A stretch of 62,934 nt of DNA from Bdellovibrio sp. (GTDB lineage Bacteria > Bdellovibrionota > Bdellovibrionia > Bdellovibrionales > Bdellovibrionaceae), in NCBI GenBank assembly GCA_014376935.1, contig JACMQO010000169.1, positions 1 through 62,934 of the forward strand, read 5' to 3'. Shown here one piece after another: positions 44,519-52,561 of this stretch. The notes under the pieces are model-generated. The model saw nothing but the letters and a program-made list of their open reading frames with translations, made no database searches and was not told where the DNA came from. The stretch's first letter is position 1, and each line of letters starts with the position of its first letter. The position numbers and the translations under genes were made by a program.

Positions 44519-45318
44519 TGCGCTCTTTAATTCTGACTTTTTCTTTATGCGCTTCGGTTGCATTTGGTCAGTACGATCAAGTGGTTAAACCCGTGCGCAT
44601 TAATGATCTTGTCAGTTTTACGCAGTTTCAATTGCGGCAATCGCTCATTCAGCTTTTCAAAAATTCGAGCGCGCCGGTCATGATTTCAGCGAACGCTTTA
44701 AGTTTTGTGAATTTAAATCTTTGCAAAGACGCAAGTGTACTATCAATCGCTAGGTCCGCGGTGACGAATGGCGCAAATGGTTTACAAATTCGTGAAGCGT
44801 TAAATTTAAGTTACTGCGGAAATAAGCTAGAAGTATTTTCGTTAGAACGGCAAGGCGAAAATATAACTCCGCTTCTAGATGATGATTTAATTCGCGGCGT
44901 GATCGCAAATAGTGATGAATTAAAAATGTATCGATTGTCACTGATGAACAAGGAAATTAATTTTGAAATCATGAATAGCGGTGATGCTCAAAAGATGAAT
45001 TTTTCGATTGTGTTTGATAAGTCCGACTCGGTCCTGCAGTTATCTTTTCTTGAAAACAGCGTGGGCCAGGCGCTAGCCCGGCAGACGCTGACGGGTACCG
45101 TAGAGTCGCGTGGGGTCACCGTAGATGAATTTAGCGGTGACTATATTTGGACGGTCGACACCCGGACGCAAGTGCCCCGGCAGTATTTGTACGTTCAGTC
45201 AAAAGAGGTCGCGCCATCGGTGTATTTGAAACTGAAGGATTCCATTTTTAACAAATCAATTTATCCGACGCTATCATCTCTATTAAATATTTCGCTTATA
45301 CCCATGACAAAAAATTGA
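44515..45318 (+). CDS. Exported protein of unknown function, operon-coupled
   Basis: The 267-residue protein starts at ATG within the stop of the preceding gene (ATGA-type overlap). A signal peptide ends near VAFG. The body has segments similar in style to the preceding product (NLCKDASVLS, LNLSYCGNKLEV, DYIWTVDTRTQVPRQYLYVQ), hinting that the two are distant relatives. The function is unknown, probably in the periplasm or envelope. Confidence 0.6.
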   Translation: MMRSLILTFSLCASVAFGQYDQVVKPVRINDLVSFTQFQLRQSLIQLFKNSSAPVMISANALSFVNLNLCKDASVLSIARSAVTNGANGLQIREALNLSYCGNKLEVFSLERQGENITPLLDDDLIRGVIANSDELKMYRLSLMNKEINFEIMNSGDAQKMNFSIVFDKSDSVLQLSFLENSVGQALARQTLTGTVESRGVTVDEFSGDYIWTVDTRTQVPRQYLYVQSKEVAPSVYLKLKDSIFNKSIYPTLSSLLNISLIPMTKN

Positions 45319-45392
45319 TACTGATCTATACGTTACCCTAAGATTGTTAAATGATTCAACTTGGCCTCAATCATAGAAATAGTGAGCGAATT

Positions 45393-46931
45393 ATGACAGA
45401 CTCTTCAGTTCAGACCAAAGCGACTAAAAAAGAATGGCTAGGTCTTTTAGTCTTGGCACTGCCTTGCATGATTTATTCAATGGATCTGACGGTTCTTAAT
45501 TTAGCACTGCCGCAGATCAGTGCTGACTTAAAGCCCAGCGGGGCACAACTTCTTTGGATTGTTGATATTTACGGATTTTTCGTCGCGGGCTCGCTCATAA
45601 CCATGGGAACTCTTGGGGATAGCATCGGCCGAAGAAAGATTCTAATCAGTGGCGCCATTTTTTTTGGCTTGGCCTCGTCTGTGGCGGCGTTTTCAAAATC
45701 GGCTGAAACTTTAATAATTGCCAGAGCCCTTCAGGGAATCGCCGGAGCCACTCTTGCGCCATCTACGTTATCTTTGATTCGGGTTTTATTTAAAGATGCG
45801 CAGCAAAGAGTGATGGCCATTGGGTTGTGGGGAACAAGTTTTTCTTTAGGAGCTTTAATCGGACCTATCCTTGGCGGCGCGCTGATTGAAAAATTTTGGT
45901 GGGGATCTGTGTTTTTAATTAATATTCCGGTGATGATTTTATTAGTGATTATCGGCCCCAGGATTTTGCCCGAATATAAAAATCCAAACGCTGAAAAAAC
46001 TGATTTAATCAGCGCGGGCCTTTCACTGATGGCCTTGCTTTCAATAGTTTTCGGAATTAAAAAATTAGCAGAGCACGGATTTAGTTGGCTTTCAGGTTTA
46101 ACTATTGGTTTTGGATTAGTCATCGGAGTTCTGTTCGTACGGCGGCAAAAAAAGCTAACAACGCCATTGATTGATTTGAAATTATTTAATAATTTTACGT
46201 TCAATGCGCTTCTTGTGACCAATGCATTGACGATGTTTGTCTTATTCGGCACTTTCATTTTTTCTGCCCAGTACATCCAGCTGGTGATGGGGTTGTCGCC
46301 GTTGGTGGCTGGGGTGTGGTCGTTGTCGTCGCCGATTGGTTTTTTAGTCAGTTCGTTGGTCGCCCCGCAATTAGCTAAAAGAATAAGGCCCGCATTTATC
46401 ATGGCGGCTGGTTTGGTGTTTGGAGCGATCGGATTTTTTCTAGCGTCGCAAGTTCACGGATCGGCTGATTTATATTTATTAGTCGTCAGTAACATTATTT
46501 TTTCTTTTGGTTGTTCGCCGGTTTTATTATTTACGACAAATATGATTGTCAACAGCGCTCCGTCAGAAAAAGCGGGCACGGCCGCGGCCCTGTCAGAAAC
46601 CGGCAACGAACTGGGTGGTGCACTGGGCATTGCGCTGCTAGGAAGTTTCGGAACGTTTATGTTTAAGAAGTCTGTTTTAGCTGCGCTACCAAGCCCCCTG
46701 TTCGCTGAATATCAGCAGACCGCGAAGGCTACTTTAGAAAATGCTTTGCAGATCGCAAAAGCCGCGCCGGGTGAATCCAGTCGTATCCTAACCGAACTGA
46801 TTCAACAGGCCTATACGAAGTCCTTTGATTCTGTGATGTTGTTGTCGTCAGCGGTTCTGGTTGGGCTTACGATTTTGGTTTTGGTAAAAATGAGACGTTT
46901 AACTTTAGAAGCTGAACATGGTGATGACTGA
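45393..46931 (+). CDS. MFS drug:H+ antiporter, DHA2 (14-helix) family
   Basis: Fourteen membrane helices and the MFS motifs SMDLTVLNLALPQIS (motif D1), GTLGDSIGRRKIL (motif A) and GLWGTSFSLGALIGPILGGA (motif C) place it with QacA/EmrB-type multidrug exporters. The ATG at 45393 gives a typical length of 512 residues; an upstream ATG at 45351 is possible. No adaptor or regulator gene is adjacent. Substrates cannot be predicted. Confidence 0.9.
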   Translation: MTDSSVQTKATKKEWLGLLVLALPCMIYSMDLTVLNLALPQISADLKPSGAQLLWIVDIYGFFVAGSLITMGTLGDSIGRRKILISGAIFFGLASSVAAFSKSAETLIIARALQGIAGATLAPSTLSLIRVLFKDAQQRVMAIGLWGTSFSLGALIGPILGGALIEKFWWGSVFLINIPVMILLVIIGPRILPEYKNPNAEKTDLISAGLSLMALLSIVFGIKKLAEHGFSWLSGLTIGFGLVIGVLFVRRQKKLTTPLIDLKLFNNFTFNALLVTNALTMFVLFGTFIFSAQYIQLVMGLSPLVAGVWSLSSPIGFLVSSLVAPQLAKRIRPAFIMAAGLVFGAIGFFLASQVHGSADLYLLVVSNIIFSFGCSPVLLFTTNMIVNSAPSEKAGTAAALSETGNELGGALGIALLGSFGTFMFKKSVLAALPSPLFAEYQQTAKATLENALQIAKAAPGESSRILTELIQQAYTKSFDSVMLLSSAVLVGLTILVLVKMRRLTLEAEHGDD

Positions 46932-47003
46932 GGTAAACTGTTTTTAAACGGATCGCGTATCGGCAACAGGTCGGATGGCCGATAAATGACCGATAAATAG
47001 AGT

Positions 47004-47254
47004 ATGACTCCTTTCGTAAAAGCTTTTGCCTTTCACTACCTGGCCGTAGCCATTCACCCGTTCGTGGATGGCAATGGACGAACCGTTCGACTTAGGCAGC
47101 ATTTATTACTTTTGAAAAGTGGCGAACAGATCGCACGGTTTGTTCCAATCGAAATGTACCTATTCGTACTTTAAGACGCGATTTAGACTCTTTGGTTGCC
47201 GAAAAGAAGTTGAAGATAAAAGGTGCGAATAAAAATCGAACGTATTTTAAATAA
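47004..47254 (+). pseudogene. Fic-domain gene fragment
   Basis: 47004-47174 encodes 56 residues with the Fic catalytic core HPFVDGNGRTVRL, including its His and Asn-Gly-Arg, then a stop. A second frame (about 47168-47254) encodes a winged-helix tail, TLRRDLDSLVAEKKLKIKGA, ending NKNRTYFK. The N-terminal helices and the middle of the protein are missing, so it cannot be a working AMP-transferase. A more decayed copy of the tail lies at 28808-28875. Confidence 0.7.
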
Positions 47255-47270
47255 AATGTAGGGGGTTATA

Positions 47271-47453
47271 ATGCGAAAAATAATTCTAACAGTGGCATTA
47301 CTTTTAAACAGCTGCGCCAGCATCTCGGGTAAAAGTTTAGCGCAGGCGTTTGATTGGTTGACTGACTTGAATACCGGGCTGGTGTGCGCGAAGGCGGAGT
47401 GTGATGCGGAGTTGAAGCCCAGTCCTAAGGGAACCGTAATCGGTTTTTGGTAA
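47271..47453 (+). CDS. Small lipoprotein
   Basis: The ATG follows a GGGGG site. A signal sequence with lipobox LLNSC anchors a 60-residue product (ASISGKSLAQAFDWLTDLNT, and GLVCAKAECDAELKPSPKG). Two further Cys are present. The C-terminal part is duplicated in decayed form at 28902-28950. It sits directly after the Fic fragment in both places, so the pair moved together. Function unknown. Confidence 0.55.
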   Translation: MRKIILTVALLLNSCASISGKSLAQAFDWLTDLNTGLVCAKAECDAELKPSPKGTVIGFW

Positions 47454-47458
47454 GTGAT

Positions 47459-47640
47459 ATGTCGAACGAAAAAATAGAAACATTTGATTCTAGCGGCGAC
47501 TTTCTTGAAATAAGAAATCGAAAAGATGTTCGCCAGTTGGGTTTATGGTGCCGCGGGGTGCATGCGTTCTTGTTCAATAATCAAGGTCGTTTGCTGATTC
47601 AAAAAAGGGGAGCCCATTGCGACACCTTTGCGGGTGCTAT
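47459..47640 (+). pseudogene. Truncated Nudix hydrolase
   Basis: From ATG 47459 the sequence reads as the N-terminal Nudix fold (GLWCRGVHAFLFNNQGRLLI, QKRGAHCDTFAGA), as in isopentenyl-diphosphate-isomerase-like Nudix proteins. It stops being homologous at about 47640, just before the Nudix box. Beyond this point the open frame is only the reverse of the VF530-like gene. The 3' part has been lost at a junction with that gene. Confidence 0.7.
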
Positions 47641-47951
47641 TCATCCCCATAACCATCATCATCACGCGGGCGTGGTGCAGGGCCAACCCAATTTGCAGGT
47701 CGTCCGCCGAAACGCCAGTAATATAAATCCTCGACCGTCAGTCTTGCCCATTCGGTTTGTTTTAAAAAGATCATACTTGATTTCAAGCTTGGGTTTTCGT
47801 TGAAACAACGAATATAAATCTTTTGACCAAGTTCGGCCCAGCCATACTCTTCAACCAAAGCACGCACCATTATCTCAAGCGTAATTCCGGCTGGAGGATA
47901 TTTATTAGAACGTTTTTTTGGTAATTTACGGTCTGAATCAGAGTGTGACAT
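47637..47951 (-). CDS. VF530-type (DUF2132) DNA-binding protein
   Basis: From ATG 47951 the 104-residue protein has a basic N-terminus, then the VF530 signature: GITLEIMVRALVEEYGWAEL, GQKIYIRCFNENPSLKSS, and FLKQTEWARLTVEDLYYW. It continues into a Gly/Pro/Asp-rich tail (about 22 residues) not typical of the family, which ends at the truncated Nudix junction. A double-stranded DNA-binding fold has been reported for the family, but no function is settled. A longer upstream start is possible. Confidence 0.8.
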   Translation of the reverse strand: MSHSDSDRKLPKKRSNKYPPAGITLEIMVRALVEEYGWAELGQKIYIRCFNENPSLKSSMIFLKQTEWARLTVEDLYYWRFGGRPANWVGPAPRPRDDDGYGDE

Positions 47952-47971
47952 TTTGTTATCGCAGTTTTTAA

Positions 47972-48253
47972 GTGAAGAAAAAAAATGGATGGGCGACACC
48001 CTCAATAGGCGTTTTGCTTCCACCCGTTGATTTTATTGAGTTTTCCACAAAAAGATCAACATCTATTTATGCAATTGTGAACCCATTATACGCTAAAGGG
48101 CTCTCAATAACTGATATTGCCGAACAAACCGGTCTAACGCGAAACTCGATTTGGCGCTGCTTAAAAAATAATAAGCAGACACTTCGTAAGCAGAGCGCCG
48201 TTCCATACAAACGGAGGCGACAGGGTCACGGTCGACCAACTAATTTCAAATAA
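47972..48253 (+). CDS. Small HTH protein
   Basis: The 93-residue basic protein (GTG start) contains a resolvase-like helix-turn-helix (AKGLSITDIAEQTGLTRNSI, then WRCLKNN) followed by a Lys/Arg-rich tail. It may be a regulator or the tail of a recombinase. No catalytic domain is present. The region around it is patchy (Nudix fragment, VF530 gene), so it may be a mobile-element remnant. Confidence 0.5.
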   Translation: MKKKNGWATPSIGVLLPPVDFIEFSTKRSTSIYAIVNPLYAKGLSITDIAEQTGLTRNSIWRCLKNNKQTLRKQSAVPYKRRRQGHGRPTNFK

Positions 48254-48295
48254 AAATTGCAAAACTAAATAGTAAAATTCAACAAGGGATGGAAA

Positions 48296-48478
48296 ATGAA
48301 CTTCGACAAATTAACTGATTTTGCAATTGCGGTAGTTATTGCAGCGGCTCTAGCCGGAAACTTAGATTCTTTCACTAAGTGGGTTTATGTCGCTAGAGCT
48401 ACACTAATCTATGAATTGCGGACTGAAAGTTGGGGAAGTTCTAATTTTTTTGAAAAGAAAGCGGATAAGAAAAATTGA
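48296..48478 (+). CDS. Small hypothetical protein
   Basis: The 60-residue product has GGGAT six bases upstream of ATG. One short hydrophobic stretch (FAIAVVIAAALAGN) is followed by a polar tail (TESWGSSNFFEKKADKKN). It follows the HTH gene by 42 bases and could be cotranscribed. Function unknown. Confidence 0.45.
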   Translation: MNFDKLTDFAIAVVIAAALAGNLDSFTKWVYVARATLIYELRTESWGSSNFFEKKADKKN

Positions 48479-48581
48479 TGACGGGTTTGGATATTTCCGG
48501 CGATCAATTATTGCCAAGTCTTAAATGAATTCTTAACTCTAAAAAGAGTGAAGTCGGGAAGGTTCTTGTGGATCAAAAAAT

Positions 48582-48800
48582 TCATACAAAATTAATAAGT
48601 TTTGCGGTAACCCATATATCGACGTTTTGTGATTCATTATTGAAAAAAATAATATCCAATTCTCCGACAACACCATCACAGATGACGCCAGTGGATTGAA
48701 AATCTCGGCCGCTATTTTTAATATTATTAAAATCTTCGGTCAGTCCTGCAAACGCGTTATACGAAATAGACATTAAGAACAAAGGTAAAATGAATTTCAC
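48582..48800 (-). CDS. Small exported protein
   Basis: GTG start with GAGGGGG four bases upstream. A signal peptide (MKFILPLFLMSISYNAFA) leads to a 54-residue mature part with one Cys and a beta-rich end (DIIFFNNESQNVDIWVTAKL). Function unknown. Confidence 0.6.
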   Translation of the reverse strand: MKFILPLFLMSISYNAFAGLTEDFNNIKNSGRDFQSTGVICDGVVGELDIIFFNNESQNVDIWVTAKLINFV

Positions 48801-48917
48801 ATATCCCCCTCGGATAATCTTAAATATTTCAAAGATTTTTTGAAGGCAATACCAATCTTGGGTAGGGCCGAATTATACGAATTTTGATAAATATTTGAAC
48901 ATAATATACGTAAAGAA

Positions 48918-48940
48918 CTGGGCCTATTTACTAGACCCAG
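48918..48940 (-). terminator. Possible terminator after the small membrane gene
   Basis: CTGGGCCT and AGACCCAG pair over 8 bp with one G-U wobble and a 7-base loop. On the minus strand the stem is followed by TTCTTTA. It lies about 20 bases after the stop at 48962. Confidence 0.45.
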
Positions 48941-48961
48941 AGCGTTTTACAAAGGTTGATA

Positions 48962-49129
48962 TTACTTCTTCTTTTTCAGAGCAAAATTCAAAACAACACC
49001 AATGACAACTAATGCTACTAGCACTCCGATGATCGTTGCGAAGTTTTCCCCTTCATTGTGAGAATGCCTGGTGCCTCCGCCGGCGTAAGCTAAGGTCGAG
49101 TAAAAAAGCTTTGATAAGGTCATGACCAT
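48962..49129 (-). CDS. Small membrane protein with His-rich segment (55 aa)
   Basis: The ORF starts at ATG 49129 (a second ATG is two codons later) with AAGAGA upstream, directly after the hupE stop. It has a hydrophobic start ending at AYA, a Gly/His segment (GGGTRHSHNEGEN) and a C-terminal membrane helix (TIIGVLVALVVIGVVLNFAL) followed by four Lys. It is in the same operon as the HupE-like transporter. The His residues hint at metal contact. Confidence 0.6.
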   Translation of the reverse strand: MVMTLSKLFYSTLAYAGGGTRHSHNEGENFATIIGVLVALVVIGVVLNFALKKKK

Positions 49130-49130
49130 A

Positions 49131-50040
49131 TTATTCTCTTGTGAAATTGGCGCCGTTTAAGAAACCTTTAGTCGTAATGAAAAGATAAAGGCGTTTCTTT
49201 TTTTCGACCTTTGCTGACGTCCAGCTGGTGCCTAGTTTGTCTTTTTTTGTTAATAGCTCAAGCGCCACTGGAACTGCGGCTTCAACTTGTTCTTGTTCCA
49301 TGTCTTTATGAACATGGGAGTGATCATCTTGATTCATTGGGAACGCATCTGGATCTGAAGTGTGCCAATATCCGTGAAACTGCATGAAGAATAGAAAAAT
49401 TCCCCCCCGCAATTAATCCGACGTTCGCTGCATAAGCAAACTTGGCGAATGATTCTGCTTTTTTCCATCCACTTAAGAAAATAAGCATGACAGATAAAGC
49501 TACGATCTGTCCCACTTCGACGCCAACATTGAATGATAATATCCGAAGCAGCATAGACATTTTATCATCGCCCAATGGTAACTGTTGCAGTCGAGTTGAA
49601 AGACCAAAGCCATGGATAAGTCCGAAAATAAAAACCATCTTTAGTAGCGTAGGAGGTTCCCATTTAAAGCACTTTTTAAAACCATCGATATTTTCGAAAC
49701 CCTTGTACATAACGCTTACCGCGATGACCGCATCAATTAGATAATAGTTGGCCGTAATCTTAAAAAAGGTCGCAAAGATCAACGTAATACAATGTGCAAA
49801 AGTGAAAACACTAATGAATTTTACGATGTCTTTAAAAGTCGTTAAGAAAAAGATAACACCAAAGATAAATAAAAGGTGATCATAGCCTGTCAGCATATGT
49901 GTTGTACCTAGCCAGATATATTTTAAATATCCACCATTAAGCATTGCCGCCTTATCCGCCTCGGAAATACTGTGGGCGAAAGTTAGTAGCGGCGTAAAAA
50001 ATGACAGCAGAAAGCCTAAGTATAGGCTAATTCGCTTCAT
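49131..50040 (-). pseudogene. hupE: HupE/UreJ-type metal permease, frameshifted at G7
   Basis: From ATG 50040 (GGAGGT five bases upstream) the protein has a signal-like N-terminus, the HupE motif YIWLGTTHMLTGYDHLLFIFG, FTFAHCITL and FIFGLIHGFGLST, with about six helices. At 49402-49408 a run of seven G on the coding strand shifts the frame. The correct continuation, IFLFFMQFHGYWHTSDPDAF with a His-rich tail, lies in the next frame down to 49131. HupE proteins are nickel, cobalt or copper permeases. Whether this is a true mutation, phase variation or a sequence error is open. Confidence 0.75.
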
Positions 50041-50087
50041 AGAAACCTCCATAAAAGTTAATTAATTAAAACTATAATGTTAGATAA

Positions 50088-50360
50088 TTAACTGACTTGG
50101 ATTGGAGGTCTTAGAATTTCGAATTGGTAGGATTGAACAACAAACCGACTCGTTGATGACGGCCAAGTTTGTTTTAAGGGGGGAGAACGAAAATAAAAAA
50201 AAGCCGATATAAAATCAGAAATGGAAAAACTACTGGTCGCGTTATGCTGATGCGGATGAGTGTGAGTCGATCCTTCGGCTGCTCCAACAGCGGCGATTAA
50301 CGTTTTGAATATGCCGGCAGCGACTGCTGTATCGACGATGTCGTGCATTTGATTTGCCAT
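50088..50360 (-). CDS. Chimeric small protein: fasciclin start plus metal-operon tail
   Basis: Residues 1-30 (MANQMHDIVDTAVAAGIFKT, then LIAAVGAAEG) match the start of a fasciclin/FAS1 domain. Residues 31-90 are unrelated: a His-rich HTHPHQHN segment, a hydrophobic stretch and SPPLKQTWPSS...LRPPIQVS. That last part recalls the short tail of small proteins encoded in metal-efflux operons. The ORF is intact but looks like a recombination product. It lies 48 bases upstream of hupE on the same strand. Confidence 0.5.
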   Translation of the reverse strand: MANQMHDIVDTAVAAGIFKTLIAAVGAAEGSTHTHPHQHNATSSFSISDFISAFFYFRSPPLKQTWPSSTSRFVVQSYQFEILRPPIQVS

Positions 50361-50517
50361 GAAATTCTCGTTGGTATAATTTTTAAATTATTTCAAAAAT
50401 TATGAAACCAATAACTAGCAGACGTGTAAATACATACAGTTTGTACCTTGAAGCTAATTTTCTAAAGAAATATTATTATGCTGAATTCAGTTAACTAGAA
50501 AATTTTCGCTCTAAAAA

Positions 50518-51438
50518 CTAAGAACTTATTCCTAATTGGTCGTAGCGCTTTTGAATGGCAAGAATAGTCACACCAAATAAGACGGCTACGATAACCAACA
50601 CATTTGTTAGGAGACCTTCAGTTCCAAATGAAATCTTAATGAGGATCGTAGAAACAACAAAGCCAGAATTTCTAATGACCATGCTAAAGCGGTCCGTTCG
50701 TAAAAAAGAAATTAAAAGAAGTAAAACATCTGCAAGAATCAAAATCGTGAAAAATTGATCGAAAAATATAGCATCAATTCGATAGACTTTATCAAGTGGT
50801 ATAACTGTCTGATAAAAGCTGCGATCGATCCATTCAATAAGGCTGTAGGCCGCGATTCCAACTAATACAGGTACTAACAAAGTGGCCATCCAATTTTTCA
50901 TCCGAATGAATAAAGAAGTTCCTTCAGATAATTCCAATTTTTGTGGACCTTTATAATCTTTTTGTGGATTTAAGTTGTAAAAAACAGAAATCAGAAAAAA
51001 TAGAATCAACGTCGCAATTAAATCATAAGTAAACACGAGGTCACCCTTGACAGAAAACCAATCTGAAGTCAGCTGCAGATTGCCAAGGTCCTTAAATAGT
51101 CGACGAATTAAAATCAAAGTGACGATCTCATACTGTTTACCGATATAGACAGTGATCGATTTCGGCAAATAATAAACAAGCAAATAAACTTCATAAACTA
51201 AAATAAATGAAAAAGGAGTGTATATAGCTGAGATCGGATTTTTGAATAAATGGATGCTATCGCCTAAATTGATAAGCCCAAAATCGACAAATAAAATGAT
51301 GAGCAGATGAATGATGAAACTTGCAATGGCAATGATCAAGATGGTGGCTTCGATCCGATTTTTGCTTTGTTCAGATAGAAATTTGACAAACAAAGATTCA
51401 AATATTTTTTCACTGAAAAATTTTAATTTAACAATCAC
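50518..51438 (-). CDS. Multi-span membrane protein of unknown function
   Basis: The 306-residue protein (GTG start) has about seven hydrophobic helices, with a charged loop around NPQKDYKGPQKLELSEG. No transporter or sensor motif was recognised. Ribosome-binding sequence near the start is weak (GGAGG is 17 bases away). It stands alone between the metal region and the carotenoid cluster. Confidence 0.6.
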   Translation of the reverse strand: MIVKLKFFSEKIFESLFVKFLSEQSKNRIEATILIIAIASFIIHLLIILFVDFGLINLGDSIHLFKNPISAIYTPFSFILVYEVYLLVYYLPKSITVYIGKQYEIVTLILIRRLFKDLGNLQLTSDWFSVKGDLVFTYDLIATLILFFLISVFYNLNPQKDYKGPQKLELSEGTSLFIRMKNWMATLLVPVLVGIAAYSLIEWIDRSFYQTVIPLDKVYRIDAIFFDQFFTILILADVLLLLISFLRTDRFSMVIRNSGFVVSTILIKISFGTEGLLTNVLVIVAVLFGVTILAIQKRYDQLGISS

Positions 51439-51545
51439 TTTTCGATGCTGGCCTCCGTAATAAAGGCAGTCAAGACATAAAAGAAAGCGGGCTTGGCTTT
51501 GCGGGTATTGACAAAAAATATGAACCTAAGAACAATCTGAAAATT

Positions 51546-51746
51546 ATGAAAACATCAAAAATTAAAAATATTATTTTTTGGACGCTTATTGGTGCCTTCT
51601 TTGGCATTACTTTTGGCGCTACGGCTGCATTTTTTGAAAATGGTCCGTCCGTGATTGTAGGAATAGAACAATCATGGTGGTGGTTCGCCATCGCTGGATT
51701 TTTAAAAGGGGCAACAGACCCAGAATTACAAAAGCAAAAGTTGTAA
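51546..51746 (+). CDS. Small two-helix membrane protein
   Basis: The 66-residue protein has two membrane segments (IFWTLIGAFFGITFGATAAF and WWWFAIAGFLKG) with GPSVIVGIEQS between. It converges on crtB with only two bases between the stop codons. No family known. Confidence 0.5.
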   Translation: MKTSKIKNIIFWTLIGAFFGITFGATAAFFENGPSVIVGIEQSWWWFAIAGFLKGATDPELQKQKL

Positions 51747-51748
51747 GG

Positions 51749-52561
51749 CTAGATAAACCGCGACCTAATCACGGCACAAAGACCTAAAAATAAACATCTT
51801 AACTTGACAGGAAAGCCTACGACGACCCTTTCGTTTAAACTTTGCGGCATGTTTCGAATAATTTTTTTCCCAATCGCACGATATAAAAAAGAAGCGCAGC
51901 CAACTGCTATAGCCACTCTGAATGGCAGAAAGCGAAGACCTTGATTGCCTTTTTCATACATTTCTTCTGCCCTGGCCAATAAATATTTTACGGTTACTAG
52001 ACTTCGACTTGGTGATTCTGTCATTTCTTGAGCCGTGCACTGATACTCCATTAATTTACGAGGCAAATAAATTCGCTTATTTTGTGCATCTTCTAATACA
52101 TCTCGGCTTATGTTTGTCAGTTGCATCCCAATCCCTAAAGCAGAAGCACATTTAAGAGCTTGTTCATTCGTAACTCCTGATAAAGAACAAAAAATAAGTC
52201 CAACGACTCCTGCAACACGATAACAATAAACTTCAAGCTCTGAAAATGTATCATACCCCTTATTTTCAATATCCGAGCGAAGCCCTTCGAAAAATTCTTC
52301 GAAATAAACAAAAGGTATATTTTTATCCTTGATCAGTGTTTTAAGCCCTGCAGCAATGGGCTCGTGAGTGCCATCGACTAACTGAAGCTTTAAATTTTGA
52401 AGGTCCGTAAGACTTGAATTAGAAGAATCGATCACGTCATCGCAGTGTCTAAGCCACGCGTACAAAGTGTATATGTTTGAACGCATTTCTCTTGGCAAAA
52501 AAACGGAAGCTAAAGCAAAAGTTTTTGATCCTTTGGCGATCACCTCACGGGGAGATGTCAA
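51749..52561 (-). CDS. crtB: Phytoene synthase
   Basis: The 270-residue enzyme condenses two geranylgeranyl diphosphates to phytoene. Both aspartate-rich motifs are present: LRHCDDVIDSS and GMQLTNISRDVLED. The KTFALASVFLP and YCYRVAGVVGL segments also match the squalene/phytoene synthase family. Its start overlaps the end of crtI by 17 bp. It is the last gene of the leftward crtE-crtI-crtB operon. Confidence 0.95.
   Translation of the reverse strand: MTSPREVIAKGSKTFALASVFLPREMRSNIYTLYAWLRHCDDVIDSSNSSLTDLQNLKLQLVDGTHEPIAAGLKTLIKDKNIPFVYFEEFFEGLRSDIENKGYDTFSELEVYCYRVAGVVGLIFCSLSGVTNEQALKCASALGIGMQLTNISRDVLEDAQNKRIYLPRKLMEYQCTAQEMTESPSRSLVTVKYLLARAEEMYEKGNQGLRFLPFRVAIAVGCASFLYRAIGKKIIRNMPQSLNERVVVGFPVKLRCLFLGLCAVIRSRFI

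Noticed and set aside
45731-46402. 223-codon ORF on the minus strand inside the MFS gene
   Set aside because: It is antisense to a well-supported 14-helix transporter, has no recognisable motif and no ribosome-binding site; its composition is that of a reverse-frame artefact.
47640-47803. Histidine-rich extension (HPHNHHHH) of the Nudix fragment as a metal-binding tail
   Set aside because: It is the reverse complement of the Gly/Asp tail of the VF530-like gene, so the His run is a by-product.
50088-50360. Complete fasciclin-domain protein
   Set aside because: Only the first 30 residues resemble FAS1; the core and H-boxes of the domain are absent.
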